Origin: Candidatus Bathyarchaeota archaeon
GTDB lineage: Archaea; Thermoproteota; Bathyarchaeia; 40CM-2-53-6; DTDX01
Reading direction: 5' to 3'
Length of the DNA: 64,000 nucleotides
Assembly: GCA_018396775.1 (NCBI GenBank)
Contig: JAGTRF010000005.1
Location: 1-64,000 of the forward strand
Both the position numbers and the translations under genes were made by a program. A model generated the notes under the pieces. The model worked only from the letters and a program-made list of their open reading frames with translations, searched no databases and was not told where the DNA came from. This document shows, piece by piece, positions 24,904-34,041 of this stretch; the stretch's first letter is position 1, and every line of letters begins with the position of its first letter.

Positions 24904-25659
24904 TTGTTTACAGTTTTTATAGTTGGAACCGCAGGCTCAGGTAAATCTTTATTAACAAGCTCTCTTAAAGAATGGTTAAAACTTAAGGAGCAAAATGTTG
25001 CAGTTTTAAATTTAGATCCTGGAGCAGCAATTTTACCTTACGCTCCAGATATAGATGTTAGAGATTTAATAAATATTGAGGATATTATGCATGATTATCA
25101 GCTTGGACCTAATGGAGCGTTAATAATGGCTTCAGATTTAATTGTTGATCATATAGAAGAGCTTAAAGAAAGCGTTGAGGAAGCTTCTCCTGATGTTCTT
25201 TTAGTAGATACGCCTGGTCAAATAGAGCTTTTTGCTTTTAGAGAAAGTGGTCCATGCATAACTCAAAATCTTTCAAGCGAATCTAAAGCTGTTGTATATC
25301 TTTTTGATGCGCCATTTGTTAAAAAACCTTTTAATTTTGTTTCAAGCATGTTTATAGCAGCCGCTGTTTACACGAGGCTTCTTCAACCTCAAATTTACGC
25401 TTTATCAAAAAGCGATTTAATAGCTGATGAGGAATTAAACTTGATTGTTTCATGGCTTGATGATTTTGAGCTGCTTAAGGAAGCTTTAGAAGCTTCACCA
25501 ACTCAATCTTTAATTTGCAAAGAGTTGATTGAAAGTTTAGCTCAAATAAACTTAATTGAAGAGTTAATTCCCACCTCAGCTAAAACAAATTTTGGTTTAA
25601 TAGATCTTTATGCAGCTATAACTAGAGTTTGCTCTGGAGGAGAAGAGCCTATCCCATAA
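24904..25659 (+). CDS. GPN-loop GTPase
   Basis: 251 residues from TTG. P-loop GTAGSGKSLLT (~7-17), the diagnostic GPN insertion in YQLGPNGALIMASDL, G3 LVDTPGQIELF, and the base-specificity element ALSKSDLI. GPN GTPases are dimeric and conserved in archaea and eukaryotes, where they assist RNA polymerase assembly; the archaeal role is less defined. It begins a same-strand series (GPN, coiled-coil protein, MTA phosphorylase, cis-prenyltransferase) with short gaps. Confidence 0.93.
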   Translation: MFTVFIVGTAGSGKSLLTSSLKEWLKLKEQNVAVLNLDPGAAILPYAPDIDVRDLINIEDIMHDYQLGPNGALIMASDLIVDHIEELKESVEEASPDVLLVDTPGQIELFAFRESGPCITQNLSSESKAVVYLFDAPFVKKPFNFVSSMFIAAAVYTRLLQPQIYALSKSDLIADEELNLIVSWLDDFELLKEALEASPTQSLICKELIESLAQINLIEELIPTSAKTNFGLIDLYAAITRVCSGGEEPIP

Positions 25660-25712
25660 ATTAATAAAACTTTTATTATTATTATAACGAATCTGATGAA
25701 GAGGCCTCCAAA

Positions 25713-26582
25713 TTGGAAAGCAGTTTTAAAGAAATGCTGGATGAAATCAAACGCTTAGAGCAAAAATCAATAGAGCTTCAAAAAGAAAAAGAATCTTTAA
25801 CAATTGAAATGGAAAACTGGTTTAACAGAAGAGAAACCTTCAATAAAGAATTTAAAAAATTTAAAGATGAAGCTTTAAAATTAAAATCTAAAAGAGATGA
25901 AATAAATACTCAAGTTAAAACTTTGAAAAGTGAGCGGGAGGCTTTAAGAAAGAGAGCTTCTGAAAAAAGAGAGGAGCTTAAAGCTTTAAATGAAAAATTG
26001 AGAAACCTATCTAAAGACTGCTTCGGCGACTGCGTAAAAACTAAAGCTAAAATAGAGGAGTTAGAATGGCAAATTCAAACTTCACCTCTTCCAAAAGAAG
26101 CTGAGAAAGAGATTATAGACCAGATAAAAAATCTAGAAGTTAAATTCTCTCTTCAAAAAACCGCTTCAAGTATAAAGGAGAAAATCAACGTTTTAAGAGC
26201 TGAAATAAATCAATTAAATGCCGGGGCTGAAGAAATTCATAATAAAATCGTTAACCTAGCTGAGGAAAGCGAAGTTCACCATCAAAAAATGATTAAAGCT
26301 ATGGAGGAAGCTGGCAAAATAAAGAAGGAGGCTGATGAAGCTCATAAAAACTATGTTGAAATTAAAAATAAATTAAATGATATTCAATTTCAACATATAG
26401 AGTGCATAGCTAAATTAAAAGGGCTTCAGAAAAAGTTAAAGACGCAAATGGAAGCTGAAAAACAGGCTAAAGAAAATAAATTAAAAGAGGTGATTGCTGA
26501 AGAAGCTTCAAGAAAACTTAAGGAAAAGAAAAAGTTATCTCTTGAAGAGTTTAAAGTGTTGATGGAGAAAGGGTTTATTTAA
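25713..26582 (+). CDS. Archaeal coiled-coil protein (COG1340 type)
   Basis: 289 residues from TTG, almost wholly predicted coiled coil with heptads of Lys, Glu and Leu. A central Cys pair lies in LRNLSKDCFGDCVKTKAKIEELEWQIQTSPLPKEAEKEI, typical of the conserved archaeal coiled-coil family often annotated as phosphoserine-phosphatase-like or COG1340. The C-terminus ends in a short globular hook (KKKLSLEEFKVLMEKGFI). Function is unknown; a scaffold or ribosome-linked role has been suggested for the family. It is placed between the GPN GTPase and mtnP. Confidence 0.8.
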   Translation: MESSFKEMLDEIKRLEQKSIELQKEKESLTIEMENWFNRRETFNKEFKKFKDEALKLKSKRDEINTQVKTLKSEREALRKRASEKREELKALNEKLRNLSKDCFGDCVKTKAKIEELEWQIQTSPLPKEAEKEIIDQIKNLEVKFSLQKTASSIKEKINVLRAEINQLNAGAEEIHNKIVNLAEESEVHHQKMIKAMEEAGKIKKEADEAHKNYVEIKNKLNDIQFQHIECIAKLKGLQKKLKTQMEAEKQAKENKLKEVIAEEASRKLKEKKKLSLEEFKVLMEKGFI

Positions 26583-26594
26583 AGTTGGTTTAAA

Positions 26595-27371
26595 ATGGTT
26601 GAGATTGAAATAGGCGTTATTGGCGGTTCAGGTTTAGAAAAGCTTTTGGAGGAAGCGGAGGAAATTAAAGTTAAAACCCCTTACAGCCTACCTATTCAAG
26701 TGTTTATTGGAAAAGTTAACGGTAAAAAAATTGGTTTTTTACCTCGCCATGGAATAGCTCACACTATACCCCCGCATAAAGTAAACTATAGGGCTAACAT
26801 TTGGGCTTTTAAAGAGTTGAAAGCAAAAAGAATATTGGCAACAAACGCTGTAGGCGCTATAAATGAAAATTATAAACCTGGAGATTTTTTTATACCATTT
26901 GATTTAATAGATTTTACGAAAACTCGAGTTCAAACTTTTTTTGAAGAAGGAAAAACTATTCATGTAGATTGCAGTAACATTTACTGCAAGGAGTTAAGAG
27001 AAATTATATCTTCTTCAATTAAAAGCTTTAAGTTAAATGTTTGGGAAGGTGTTTTAGCGTGTACTGAAGGCCCTAGGTTTGAAACTCCAGCTGAAATAAA
27101 AATGATGAAAATTTTAGGTTGCGATGCTGTTAGCATGACTAGCGCGCCAGAAGCTTTTTTAGCTAGAGAAGCAGGATTATGCTATGCAAGCTTAAGCTTT
27201 ATATCTAATATGGCTGCTGGAATTCAAAATAGGTTAACTTCTTCAGAAGTTTTTAAAACAGCTCAAAAAATTTTTCCATTCATAAAATTAATTTTAAATA
27301 AAGCTATAGAAAATATCCCTGAAAAACGTGCATGCGAATGCGCTAAATCCTTAGAGGAGACGGAAATTTAG
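26595..27371 (+). CDS. mtnP: S-methyl-5'-thioadenosine (or -inosine) phosphorylase
   Basis: 258 residues, normal length. Phosphate and purine motifs: GVIGGSGL, FLPRHGIAHTIPPHKVNYRANIWA, ATNAVGAIN, CTEGPRFETPAEIKMMK, and the substrate loop DAVSMTSAPEAFLAREAGLCYASLSFISNMAAG. It cleaves MTA from polyamine or methionine recycling to methylthioribose 1-phosphate and base. Methylthioinosine or purine nucleosides are possible alternatives; the specificity residues cannot be settled by eye. Confidence 0.9.
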   Translation: MVEIEIGVIGGSGLEKLLEEAEEIKVKTPYSLPIQVFIGKVNGKKIGFLPRHGIAHTIPPHKVNYRANIWAFKELKAKRILATNAVGAINENYKPGDFFIPFDLIDFTKTRVQTFFEEGKTIHVDCSNIYCKELREIISSSIKSFKLNVWEGVLACTEGPRFETPAEIKMMKILGCDAVSMTSAPEAFLAREAGLCYASLSFISNMAAGIQNRLTSSEVFKTAQKIFPFIKLILNKAIENIPEKRACECAKSLEETEI

Positions 27372-27385
27372 AGAAGGGAGAAGCT

Positions 27386-28168
27386 TTGCTTTCAAAGCTT
27401 TTAAAGCTTTTAGGCATTTACAAGCTTTATGAAAAATGGTTATTTAACCAAGTTAAATCTAAAAGCATCCCCAGTCATGTAGGTGTTATTCTTGATGGAA
27501 ATAGGCGATGGGCTTCAAAAAAAGATTTGCCTATAGAAACTGGATACTTAATAGGAGCTGGTAAAGGCGAAGAGTTTTTAGATTGGTGTCTTCAGTTAGG
27601 TATAACTACAGTAACAGTTTATGCTTTTTCAACAGAAAACTTTCAAAGACCTAAAGTTGAGGTTGAAGCTGTATTAAAAACAATTGAAAAAGAGATTTTA
27701 AAACTTGAAAAAGACTCTAGAATTTATATTCATAAAATTAAAGTTAAAGCTTTAGGTCGAATAGAGCTTCTTCCTGAAACATTAAAAGAAAGCTTAAAGA
27801 GAATTGAAGAAGCAACAAGAAACCATGGTGAACATTACCTTAATATTGCTATAGCTTATGGTGGTAGAATTGAAATTGTTGATGCTGCAAAGAAAATAAC
27901 TGAAAAAGTTTTACGCAAAGAAATCTCTATTGAAGATATAAATGAAGATTTATTTATGAAATATTTATATACAGCGCATTTACCAAACCCATATCCAGAT
28001 TTAGTTATAAGAACTTCTGGAGAAGAAAGGTTAAGCGGTTTTCTTTTATGGCAATCAGCTTATAGCGAACTCAGCTTTTTAGATGTTTATTGGCCTGAGT
28101 TTAGAAAAATAGATTTTTTAAGAGCTATTAGACTTTACCAGCAGAGAAAAAGAAGGTTCGGTAAATGA
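27386..28168 (+). CDS. uppS: cis-Prenyltransferase (undecaprenyl diphosphate synthase family)
   Basis: 260 residues from TTG. The catalytic Asp lies in VGVILDGNRRWA, followed by VTVYAFSTENFQRP, LNIAIAYGGRIEI, and the IPP-binding C-terminus DLVIRTSGEERLSGFLLWQSAYSELSFLDVYWPEF. It extends an allylic diphosphate with cis isoprene units, giving the polyprenyl (dolichyl-type) carrier for cell-surface glycans. The gene lies 14 bases after mtnP. Confidence 0.95.
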   Translation: MLSKLLKLLGIYKLYEKWLFNQVKSKSIPSHVGVILDGNRRWASKKDLPIETGYLIGAGKGEEFLDWCLQLGITTVTVYAFSTENFQRPKVEVEAVLKTIEKEILKLEKDSRIYIHKIKVKALGRIELLPETLKESLKRIEEATRNHGEHYLNIAIAYGGRIEIVDAAKKITEKVLRKEISIEDINEDLFMKYLYTAHLPNPYPDLVIRTSGEERLSGFLLWQSAYSELSFLDVYWPEFRKIDFLRAIRLYQQRKRRFGK

Positions 28169-28258
28169 AAGCCTTTAATTTTTATAGAAATAGATAAAGC
28201 TTGCTTATTAATTAAAACTTAAAGCTCTTTAATATATGAAGGAGCGGTTGCCAAAAAC

Positions 28259-31200
28259 TTGGTTTACATAAAGAGAATAGATGTTAAAGGGTTTAAAACA
28301 TTCACTAAAAAAGTTTCTTTAAAGCTTGAGAAAGGGTTAACTGTAATTACAGGTCCAAACGGCAGCGGGAAATCGAATATAGTGGATGCTATAAAATTCG
28401 CTTTAGGAGAGTTAAGCCCAAAGGAAATGAGAGGAAGCTCGCTTGAAGATTTAATTTCTAAATCAATAAGCGAGCAGGAATCTAATTTAGCTTATGTAGC
28501 AATTCAATTCGATAACTCTGATAGAAGAATCCCTATAGATTCAGATTTAGTAACTATTTCAAGAGAGTTTTCTAAGGGTGGAGAAGGCGTTTACAGAATT
28601 AACGGTAAAAGAATCTCAAGGAAGCAATTAACAGATTTGCTTTCATCAGCTAGCATTCAAGTTAACAGTTTTAACATTATTCCTCAACATGCTATAACAA
28701 AGCTGGCGGAGATAGCTCCTGAAGAAAGAAGAAAAATTATAGAGGAAATGATTGGGATAGCTGTTTATGACGCGAGAAAAACTGAAGCTGAAGAACAACT
28801 TCAAAAAGCTGAGGTAAACATTAAAATAGCTTCAGCTAGAATGGATGAAGTTAAAGCTAGGCTTGAAGCTTTAGGAAGAGAGCGAAACAACCTTCTTAAA
28901 AACCAGCTTTTAAAAAAAGAAATAAGCTTGCTTGAAGCGGAAATAATTTCAAGTGAATGGAGTAAATTAAATAAAGAAATAAAAGCAATTGAGCTTGAAG
29001 TTGAAAAAGAAAAGGAAAAGTTAAGCGTGGTTGAAAAAGAAAAAAATGATTTAGCAAGATTAAAGCTAACTATTGAAGAGGAATCGAGAAAAGAGAGAGA
29101 AGCTTTAGAGAAAAAAAATTTGGATCTTTTAAATTTAGAGAAAGCTGTTGGAGGGTTAAACGCTCAAATAGCAAAGCTTAAAGCTGAGCTTCAAGCTAAA
29201 ATAAATGAGTTAACCTCTTTAGGCGAGCAAGAAAAAAATATTAAGCAAAAGCTTGCTGAAGCTTCAGAATCCAAATTAAAGCTAAGTAAGGATGTTGAAG
29301 ATTACTCATCTCAAAAAGAATGTTTAAAAAAGATTATTCAAGAAAAAACTGTTGAAAAAGAAAAGCTTGAAAGCGAGTTAAACCAAATTAAAAAAGAGTT
29401 TTCTTCCTTTATAAAGGAAAAAGATGCTTTAAACCAGCGGTTGAATGAATTTCTTCAAGCTAAAATAAAAGTTGAAAGCGAAATTAAAGCTTGCTTAGAA
29501 AAGCTTGAGCTTATGAAAACTCAATTAACCAGCTTTGAAGCTCGAAGAAGCAATTTAGCAGATTCAATCTCTAAATCTAACAGTTATATAGAGAGTTTAA
29601 TTAAAATTAAAGCTGAAAAAGAAAAAGCATTAATTGAGTTAAATGAGAAGTTAAATGAATCTCAAAAGCTGGTTTTAAAAAAACGGAGAGAACTTCAAAA
29701 CGCTTTAGAAACATTAAAAAAAGCTAGAACGTTTATTCTAGAATTTGAAACTGAAAAATCAACGCTTCAAAAAGCTTTTCCAGATAAATTAGCTTTATCA
29801 GAGCTTGAAGCAATGGTGGAAGCTGGAGCTTTAAAAGGAGTTTATGGAAAATTAAGAAGCTTAATCGAGTTTAATGAAATTTATAGAAAAGCTGTTGAAG
29901 CATCTTCTTCAGGCTGGTTAGATGCGTTAGTTGTAGAAGATGAAAAAACCGCTGCATTATGCTTAACAATTCTTAAAGAAGCTAAGCTTGGTCGAGTGAA
30001 AATTCTTCCATTAAAACTTCTTCAAAAAAATTTAAGCGAAGAAACGGTTAAGGAATTTAAGCCTTTAAAAAGCGTTATTAAATATCCAGTTGAAATTGAA
30101 GCGGCAGTAAATTATGTTTTCGGAGACACATTTATAACAGATGAAAATGAGCTTAACTCTTCATTAAATGTTAGATTAGTTAATTTAAATGGAGATTTAA
30201 TTGAAGCTGAAGGCGCTGTTGAAGGCGGTTATTACCGAAAACCAATAAATATTGAAGCAGTAACTAAAAAAATTAAAGGCGTTAAAAACTTAGAGAAAAC
30301 TCTTGAAAGCCTAGATAAAATAGTTGATCAAAGAAAAATTGAAATAGAAAATTTTGAAAACGAAATCGATAAGTTAAAACATGAAAAAGCAAAATTAGAA
30401 AGTCAATTAGCTTTTTTAAGCTCTGATAAAACAAAAATTGAAGCTGCTTTAACTCAAGATTTTAAAGAATTAACTAATTTAGAAGAAAAAGCTCAACAGC
30501 TAAAATCTAAAATTGAATTTGAAAAAAATGTTTTAAACAATCTTCTTTTAGAAAAGAAGAATTTAGAGCTTAAAATTCAATCTTTAATAGAGGAAAAAGA
30601 AAAACTTGAAAAAATTATAGAAGCTTTTAAAATTTCTGAAAAAGAAGTTGAAATCGCTAAAGTTAATGAAGAATTAAATAACTTGCAAAAAAATTTAAGT
30701 ATCGTTGAAAGCAAGCTTTCTATTATTCAAGAAAAATTAAAGATTTTAAATGAAGAAGAAAAACAAAACCTTGCTCAATTTGAAGAATTAAAAAAGAAAA
30801 TCGAATCTGGAAAAATCGAGCTTAACAATCTTCAATTTAACTTGAATAAAATTGAAGGAAATCTTGCGTTATTAGAGGAAGAAAAAACTGGTTTAACGTT
30901 AACCATATCTTCCTTAAAAGCTAAACTTGAAGAATTTGAAGTAAAATTAAAAAATATAAGCGAAAAATTAATTCAAGCTCAAGAATCTTTATATGCAGTT
31001 AACCTTTCAATAAACGATTTTTCATCTAAAATTAGAGAAAAACAAACTAAGATTTCATTTTTAACGAAAGAATTAAATAAACTAGGTTACATGCAGCCTT
31101 TAGAACCGAGAGAAAATATTGAAGAAGCGAAAGAAACAGTTAAGGTTTTAAGAAGAGAGCTTGAAGAAATAGGCGCTGTAAACGAGCTGGCTGAAACTCA

Positions 31201-31771
31201 TTACAAAGAATATAAAGACAACTATAAGCAATTATCAATTAGAATTAACGAGCTTGAAGAAGAAAGAAACGCTATAATAAGCTTTATTAAAGAAATAGAT
31301 GAGGAAAAACTTGAAGCTTTTACTAAAGCCTTTAATAAAGTTAACTGTAATTTTCAAGAAATTTTCTCTAAAATCTCTAATGGAGGCTTTGGAAGGCTTA
31401 TTTTAGAAAATCCTGAAGATCCATTTAGAGGCGGAGTAGATATGCTTTTAAATTTTCCTGGAAAAGCTGAGTTAAGCGTTAACAGCGCTAGCGGGGGAGA
31501 AAAATCTGTAGCTACAATATGCTTTATTTTAGCTTTGCAATCAATAAAGCCTATGCCATTCTATTTATTTGATGAAGTAGATGCGCATTTAGATGCTTTA
31601 AATTCTAGCAAGCTTGCTGAGCTTCTTAAAGAAAAATCTGTTGGGGCTCAATTTATAGTAATATCCTTAAAAGATGTTACTATCTCTAAAGCTCATAATG
31701 TTTATGGAATTTTCGTTCAAAAAGGGTCATCTCAAATAGTTTCTCTTCCAATTCAGGAGGTTAAAAAATAG
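28259..31771 (+). CDS. smc: Chromosome segregation protein SMC (condensin ATPase)
   Basis: 1170 residues from TTG, standard SMC length. Walker A GPNGSGKSNIVDAI (~32-45) and the Q-loop region NIIPQHAITKLAEIAPEERRKIIEE come first. Two long coiled-coil arms flank a hinge at about residues 510-670 (LEAMVEAGALKGVYGKLRSLI through NGDLIEAEGAVEGGYYRKP). The C-terminal head has the signature SGGEKSVATICFILALQ and Walker B PFYLFDEVDAHLDALN. It is directly followed by scpA and scpB, so the window encodes the whole condensin, which extrudes and organises chromosomal DNA. Confidence 0.97.
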   Translation: MVYIKRIDVKGFKTFTKKVSLKLEKGLTVITGPNGSGKSNIVDAIKFALGELSPKEMRGSSLEDLISKSISEQESNLAYVAIQFDNSDRRIPIDSDLVTISREFSKGGEGVYRINGKRISRKQLTDLLSSASIQVNSFNIIPQHAITKLAEIAPEERRKIIEEMIGIAVYDARKTEAEEQLQKAEVNIKIASARMDEVKARLEALGRERNNLLKNQLLKKEISLLEAEIISSEWSKLNKEIKAIELEVEKEKEKLSVVEKEKNDLARLKLTIEEESRKEREALEKKNLDLLNLEKAVGGLNAQIAKLKAELQAKINELTSLGEQEKNIKQKLAEASESKLKLSKDVEDYSSQKECLKKIIQEKTVEKEKLESELNQIKKEFSSFIKEKDALNQRLNEFLQAKIKVESEIKACLEKLELMKTQLTSFEARRSNLADSISKSNSYIESLIKIKAEKEKALIELNEKLNESQKLVLKKRRELQNALETLKKARTFILEFETEKSTLQKAFPDKLALSELEAMVEAGALKGVYGKLRSLIEFNEIYRKAVEASSSGWLDALVVEDEKTAALCLTILKEAKLGRVKILPLKLLQKNLSEETVKEFKPLKSVIKYPVEIEAAVNYVFGDTFITDENELNSSLNVRLVNLNGDLIEAEGAVEGGYYRKPINIEAVTKKIKGVKNLEKTLESLDKIVDQRKIEIENFENEIDKLKHEKAKLESQLAFLSSDKTKIEAALTQDFKELTNLEEKAQQLKSKIEFEKNVLNNLLLEKKNLELKIQSLIEEKEKLEKIIEAFKISEKEVEIAKVNEELNNLQKNLSIVESKLSIIQEKLKILNEEEKQNLAQFEELKKKIESGKIELNNLQFNLNKIEGNLALLEEEKTGLTLTISSLKAKLEEFEVKLKNISEKLIQAQESLYAVNLSINDFSSKIREKQTKISFLTKELNKLGYMQPLEPRENIEEAKETVKVLRRELEEIGAVNELAETHYKEYKDNYKQLSIRINELEEERNAIISFIKEIDEEKLEAFTKAFNKVNCNFQEIFSKISNGGFGRLILENPEDPFRGGVDMLLNFPGKAELSVNSASGGEKSVATICFILALQSIKPMPFYLFDEVDAHLDALNSSKLAELLKEKSVGAQFIVISLKDVTISKAHNVYGIFVQKGSSQIVSLPIQEVKK

Positions 31772-31772
31772 A

Positions 31773-32417
31773 ATGGAAAAGCCTTTTTGGCTTAATCCCC
31801 CTTTCTCAATTCTCTTCGATTTACTGAGAATAAGCAAATTAAAACCTTGGCAAATTAAATTAACCGAAATTTTAAATGATTTTCTAAATAAAATGAAAGA
31901 GTTTGGGGAAATTGATTTTCCAGCTTCAGGAATAGCTCTTTTATCATCTTCAATAATTCATAGAATGAAATCTGAATCTATACTTGAAATGGAGGAGCCG
32001 CCTAAACCCCCTCAAACTAAACTTGAAGAACCAAACCTCCCTCCTTTACCGCCTCCCTTAATAAAATTTGAGTACGCACCTATTTCAATTTCAGAAATTT
32101 TAAAAGCTTTAGAGAAAACTTTAGAAAAAGAAAAGAAAGTGTTTTTAATTAAAAATGAAGCTTTATCCCCTCCAATTGTAATAGAGCAGCTGGATGAGTT
32201 TCTGCTTAACATTAAAGATTATGTAAATAAGTTTTATTTCACGTTAGCTTCTAAAGCTGAAAACGGTAAACCAATTTACTTTACAGAGTTAATTCAAGGT
32301 CAGCCTCTACTTCAAATAATAAGATGCTTTCTTATGCTTCTTTTTTTAGCTAATGAAGGCAAAATAATAATCGCTCAAGAAGAAGAAAAGAAAGATATTA
32401 AAATTTTGTTGTCATAA
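31773..32417 (+). CDS. scpA: Condensin kleisin subunit ScpA
   Basis: 214 residues, starting 1 base after the smc stop. The N-terminal helical domain that binds the SMC neck is FSILFDLLRISKLKPWQIKLTEILNDFLNKMKEF. A proline-rich linker follows (EEPPKPPQTKLEEPNLPPL), which would contact ScpB, and the C-terminal winged helix (VIEQLDEFLLNIKDYVNKF ... IRCFLMLLFLANEGKIIIAQEEE) binds the SMC cap. Short length is normal for archaeal ScpA. It bridges the two SMC heads. Confidence 0.93.
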   Translation: MEKPFWLNPPFSILFDLLRISKLKPWQIKLTEILNDFLNKMKEFGEIDFPASGIALLSSSIIHRMKSESILEMEEPPKPPQTKLEEPNLPPLPPPLIKFEYAPISISEILKALEKTLEKEKKVFLIKNEALSPPIVIEQLDEFLLNIKDYVNKFYFTLASKAENGKPIYFTELIQGQPLLQIIRCFLMLLFLANEGKIIIAQEEEKKDIKILLS

Positions 32418-32438
32418 AAATAAAAATAAGGTGTAATT

Positions 32439-32987
32439 TTGCTTCAAGAAGAAGATCGTAAAATAGCTTTAATTGAAGCAGCTCTTTATGCTTCTGGAAA
32501 ACCTTTAAGCTTAAAAGCTTTAGCTTCAATTCTTGATGGAAAAAGCTTAAAGGAAGCTAAAAAACTTGTTGAAGCTTTAATTAAACGCTATGAAGAATAT
32601 AAAGGTGCAATTCAAATCCTTAAGCTTAAAGACGAGAGATTTATGATGCGTCTTAAACCAGAGTATTTGCATAAAGTAAGAAAGTTTTGTGGGAAAAAAA
32701 TTCTTTCTTTAGGGCCTTTAAAAACGCTTTCCTTTATTGCTTACAAGCAGCCAGTTTCTAAAGCTTATGTAGCTAAAGTTAGGGGAAAACATGCTTATAA
32801 TCATGTAAAAATCTTAAAGGAATTAGGTTTTATTCATGAAGAAAAAACTGGGAAAACAAAGCTTTTAAAAACAACAACAGCTTTCGCTGATGCTTTTAAC
32901 TTAGATTACGATATTAAGAATATGAAGAAGCAATTAATGAAAATGTTTTCAGAGTTAAATCAAAAGCAACTTGAGCAGAAAATTTAA
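32439..32987 (+). CDS. scpB: Condensin KITE subunit ScpB
   Basis: 182 residues from TTG with a GGTG site upstream. Two winged helices: KIALIEAALYASGKPLSLKALASIL...KLVEALIKRYEEY and LGPLKTLSFIAYKQPVSKAYVAKVRGKHAYNHVKILKELGFI, the ScpB pattern. ScpB dimers bind the ScpA linker and modulate SMC ATPase. It completes the smc-scpA-scpB operon. Its 3' end overlaps by 4 bases with the tail of a minus-strand microprotein. Confidence 0.94.
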   Translation: MLQEEDRKIALIEAALYASGKPLSLKALASILDGKSLKEAKKLVEALIKRYEEYKGAIQILKLKDERFMMRLKPEYLHKVRKFCGKKILSLGPLKTLSFIAYKQPVSKAYVAKVRGKHAYNHVKILKELGFIHEEKTGKTKLLKTTTAFADAFNLDYDIKNMKKQLMKMFSELNQKQLEQKI

Positions 32988-33085
32988 GCTTCATCAAGAA
33001 TATGCATAAACCAGTATTTATGGCGGCATTCTTCACAGCAAAAATCATCGTTGCAAAAACAACCACAATATTTGCATTTACCCAT
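32984..33085 (-). CDS. 33-residue cysteine-rich microprotein
   Basis: ATG at 33085 to TAA at 32984. The peptide is MGKCKYCGCFCNDDFCCEEC followed by RHKYWFMHILDEA: eight residues out of 33 are Cys, arranged as CxxCxC...C...CC..C with a His close by. That is enough to form a compact zinc site with little else. An AT-rich TATA-like stretch (aatttaaa) lies just upstream on the minus strand. The single frame with no wasted residues and the high Cys density argue for a real gene. Similar tiny Cys-rich proteins occur in archaea, mostly without known function. It may be a zinc- or metal-handling peptide. Confidence 0.65.
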   Translation of the reverse strand: MGKCKYCGCFCNDDFCCEECRHKYWFMHILDEA

Positions 33086-33327
33086 CGTTAAATCCGCCCT
33101 TTAAATTTTAGTTTAAAATTAATATAGTTTAACTCGCTGTCTTCTGCTAAGCCCTTTGTAACCAAGCTTTACTCCCTCTTCTGATTTTAACCTGAAAACT
33201 CAAGATGGTATAAAATGTTTTCTATTTAAATATTTAATGTTTCCTCTTTTAAAGAAGTCACTCTTAAATAGCAAAATTAATTAGTTATTATGTAAGTTTA
33301 TTTGATTAAAAAGAGGGATGCATAAAA
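33086..33327. other. Divergent promoter region of the microprotein and rps8e
   Basis: The stretch is AT-rich with TATA-like tttaaatatttaa near 33225-33240 for rps8e. I see no structured RNA in it. Confidence 0.35.
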
Positions 33328-33717
33328 TTGCCTCAATGGCATGGTGATTTACATAAAAGAAAGAAAACTGGTGGAAAAAGAAGAGCTTATAGAGGTAAAA
33401 GAGGTTATGAGATGGGCGGCTACCCTGTAGAAACTAAAATAGGCGGTAAAAAGCTTAAAATCGAAAGATGCAGAGGAGGAAACGTTAAAGTTAAAGTTTT
33501 AGCTTGCGATTCAGCTAATGTAGCTGACCCGAAAACTGGGAAATCGCAAATAGTTAAAATAAAGAAGGTTGTAGAAAACCCTGCGAACCGAGATTATCAG
33601 AGAAGAGGCGTTTTAACTAAAGGCACAGTTATTGAAACAGAGTTAGGTTTAGCTAAAGTAACATCTAGACCAGGTCAAAATGGGGTAATAAACGCTATTC
33701 TTATTGAAAAGCGTTAA
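33328..33717 (+). CDS. rps8e: 30S ribosomal protein S8e
   Basis: 129 residues from TTG, full length. Opens with PQWHGDLHKRKKTGGKRRAYRGKRGYEMGG, a basic rRNA-binding segment, and includes KIKKVVENPANRDYQRRGVLTKGTVIETE...RPGQNGVINAIL, all typical of archaeal S8e. It binds the small subunit rRNA. It is followed after 24 bases by srp19, a common archaeal order. Confidence 0.98.
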   Translation: MPQWHGDLHKRKKTGGKRRAYRGKRGYEMGGYPVETKIGGKKLKIERCRGGNVKVKVLACDSANVADPKTGKSQIVKIKKVVENPANRDYQRRGVLTKGTVIETELGLAKVTSRPGQNGVINAILIEKR

Positions 33718-33741
33718 AAAGCTTTTGGATGGATAAACGCT

Positions 33742-34038
33742 GTGAAAAAACCTGGGAAAATCGTAGTATGGCCTGCTAACATCGACCTTAAGAAAACTAG
33801 AAGCAAAGGTCGAAAAATATCTAAAAAAATGGCTGTTGAATCGCCTAAGCTTGAAGAAATAATTGAAGCTTCAAGAAAACTTGGGTTGAATCCTATTCCC
33901 GCTTCTCAAGCAGCTTTACCTAAAGAATGGTGGAATAAAACAGGCTACGTTATAGTTGAGCGTAAAGATAAAGGAAAAATTCAAGTTTTAAAAAGTATAG
34001 CGGTTGAAGTTAATAAAAATAGGAAAATTGAGGCTTAA
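33742..34038 (+). CDS. srp19: Signal recognition particle 19 kDa protein
   Basis: 98 residues from GTG. VVWPANIDLKKTRSKGRKISKKMAVESP, then ASRKLGLNPIPASQAALPKEWWNKTGYVIVERK, the RNA-binding SRP19 pattern. It binds 7S RNA and prepares it for SRP54. The gap to the next gene is 3 bases. Confidence 0.96.
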   Translation: MKKPGKIVVWPANIDLKKTRSKGRKISKKMAVESPKLEEIIEASRKLGLNPIPASQAALPKEWWNKTGYVIVERKDKGKIQVLKSIAVEVNKNRKIEA

Positions 34039-34041
34039 ATC

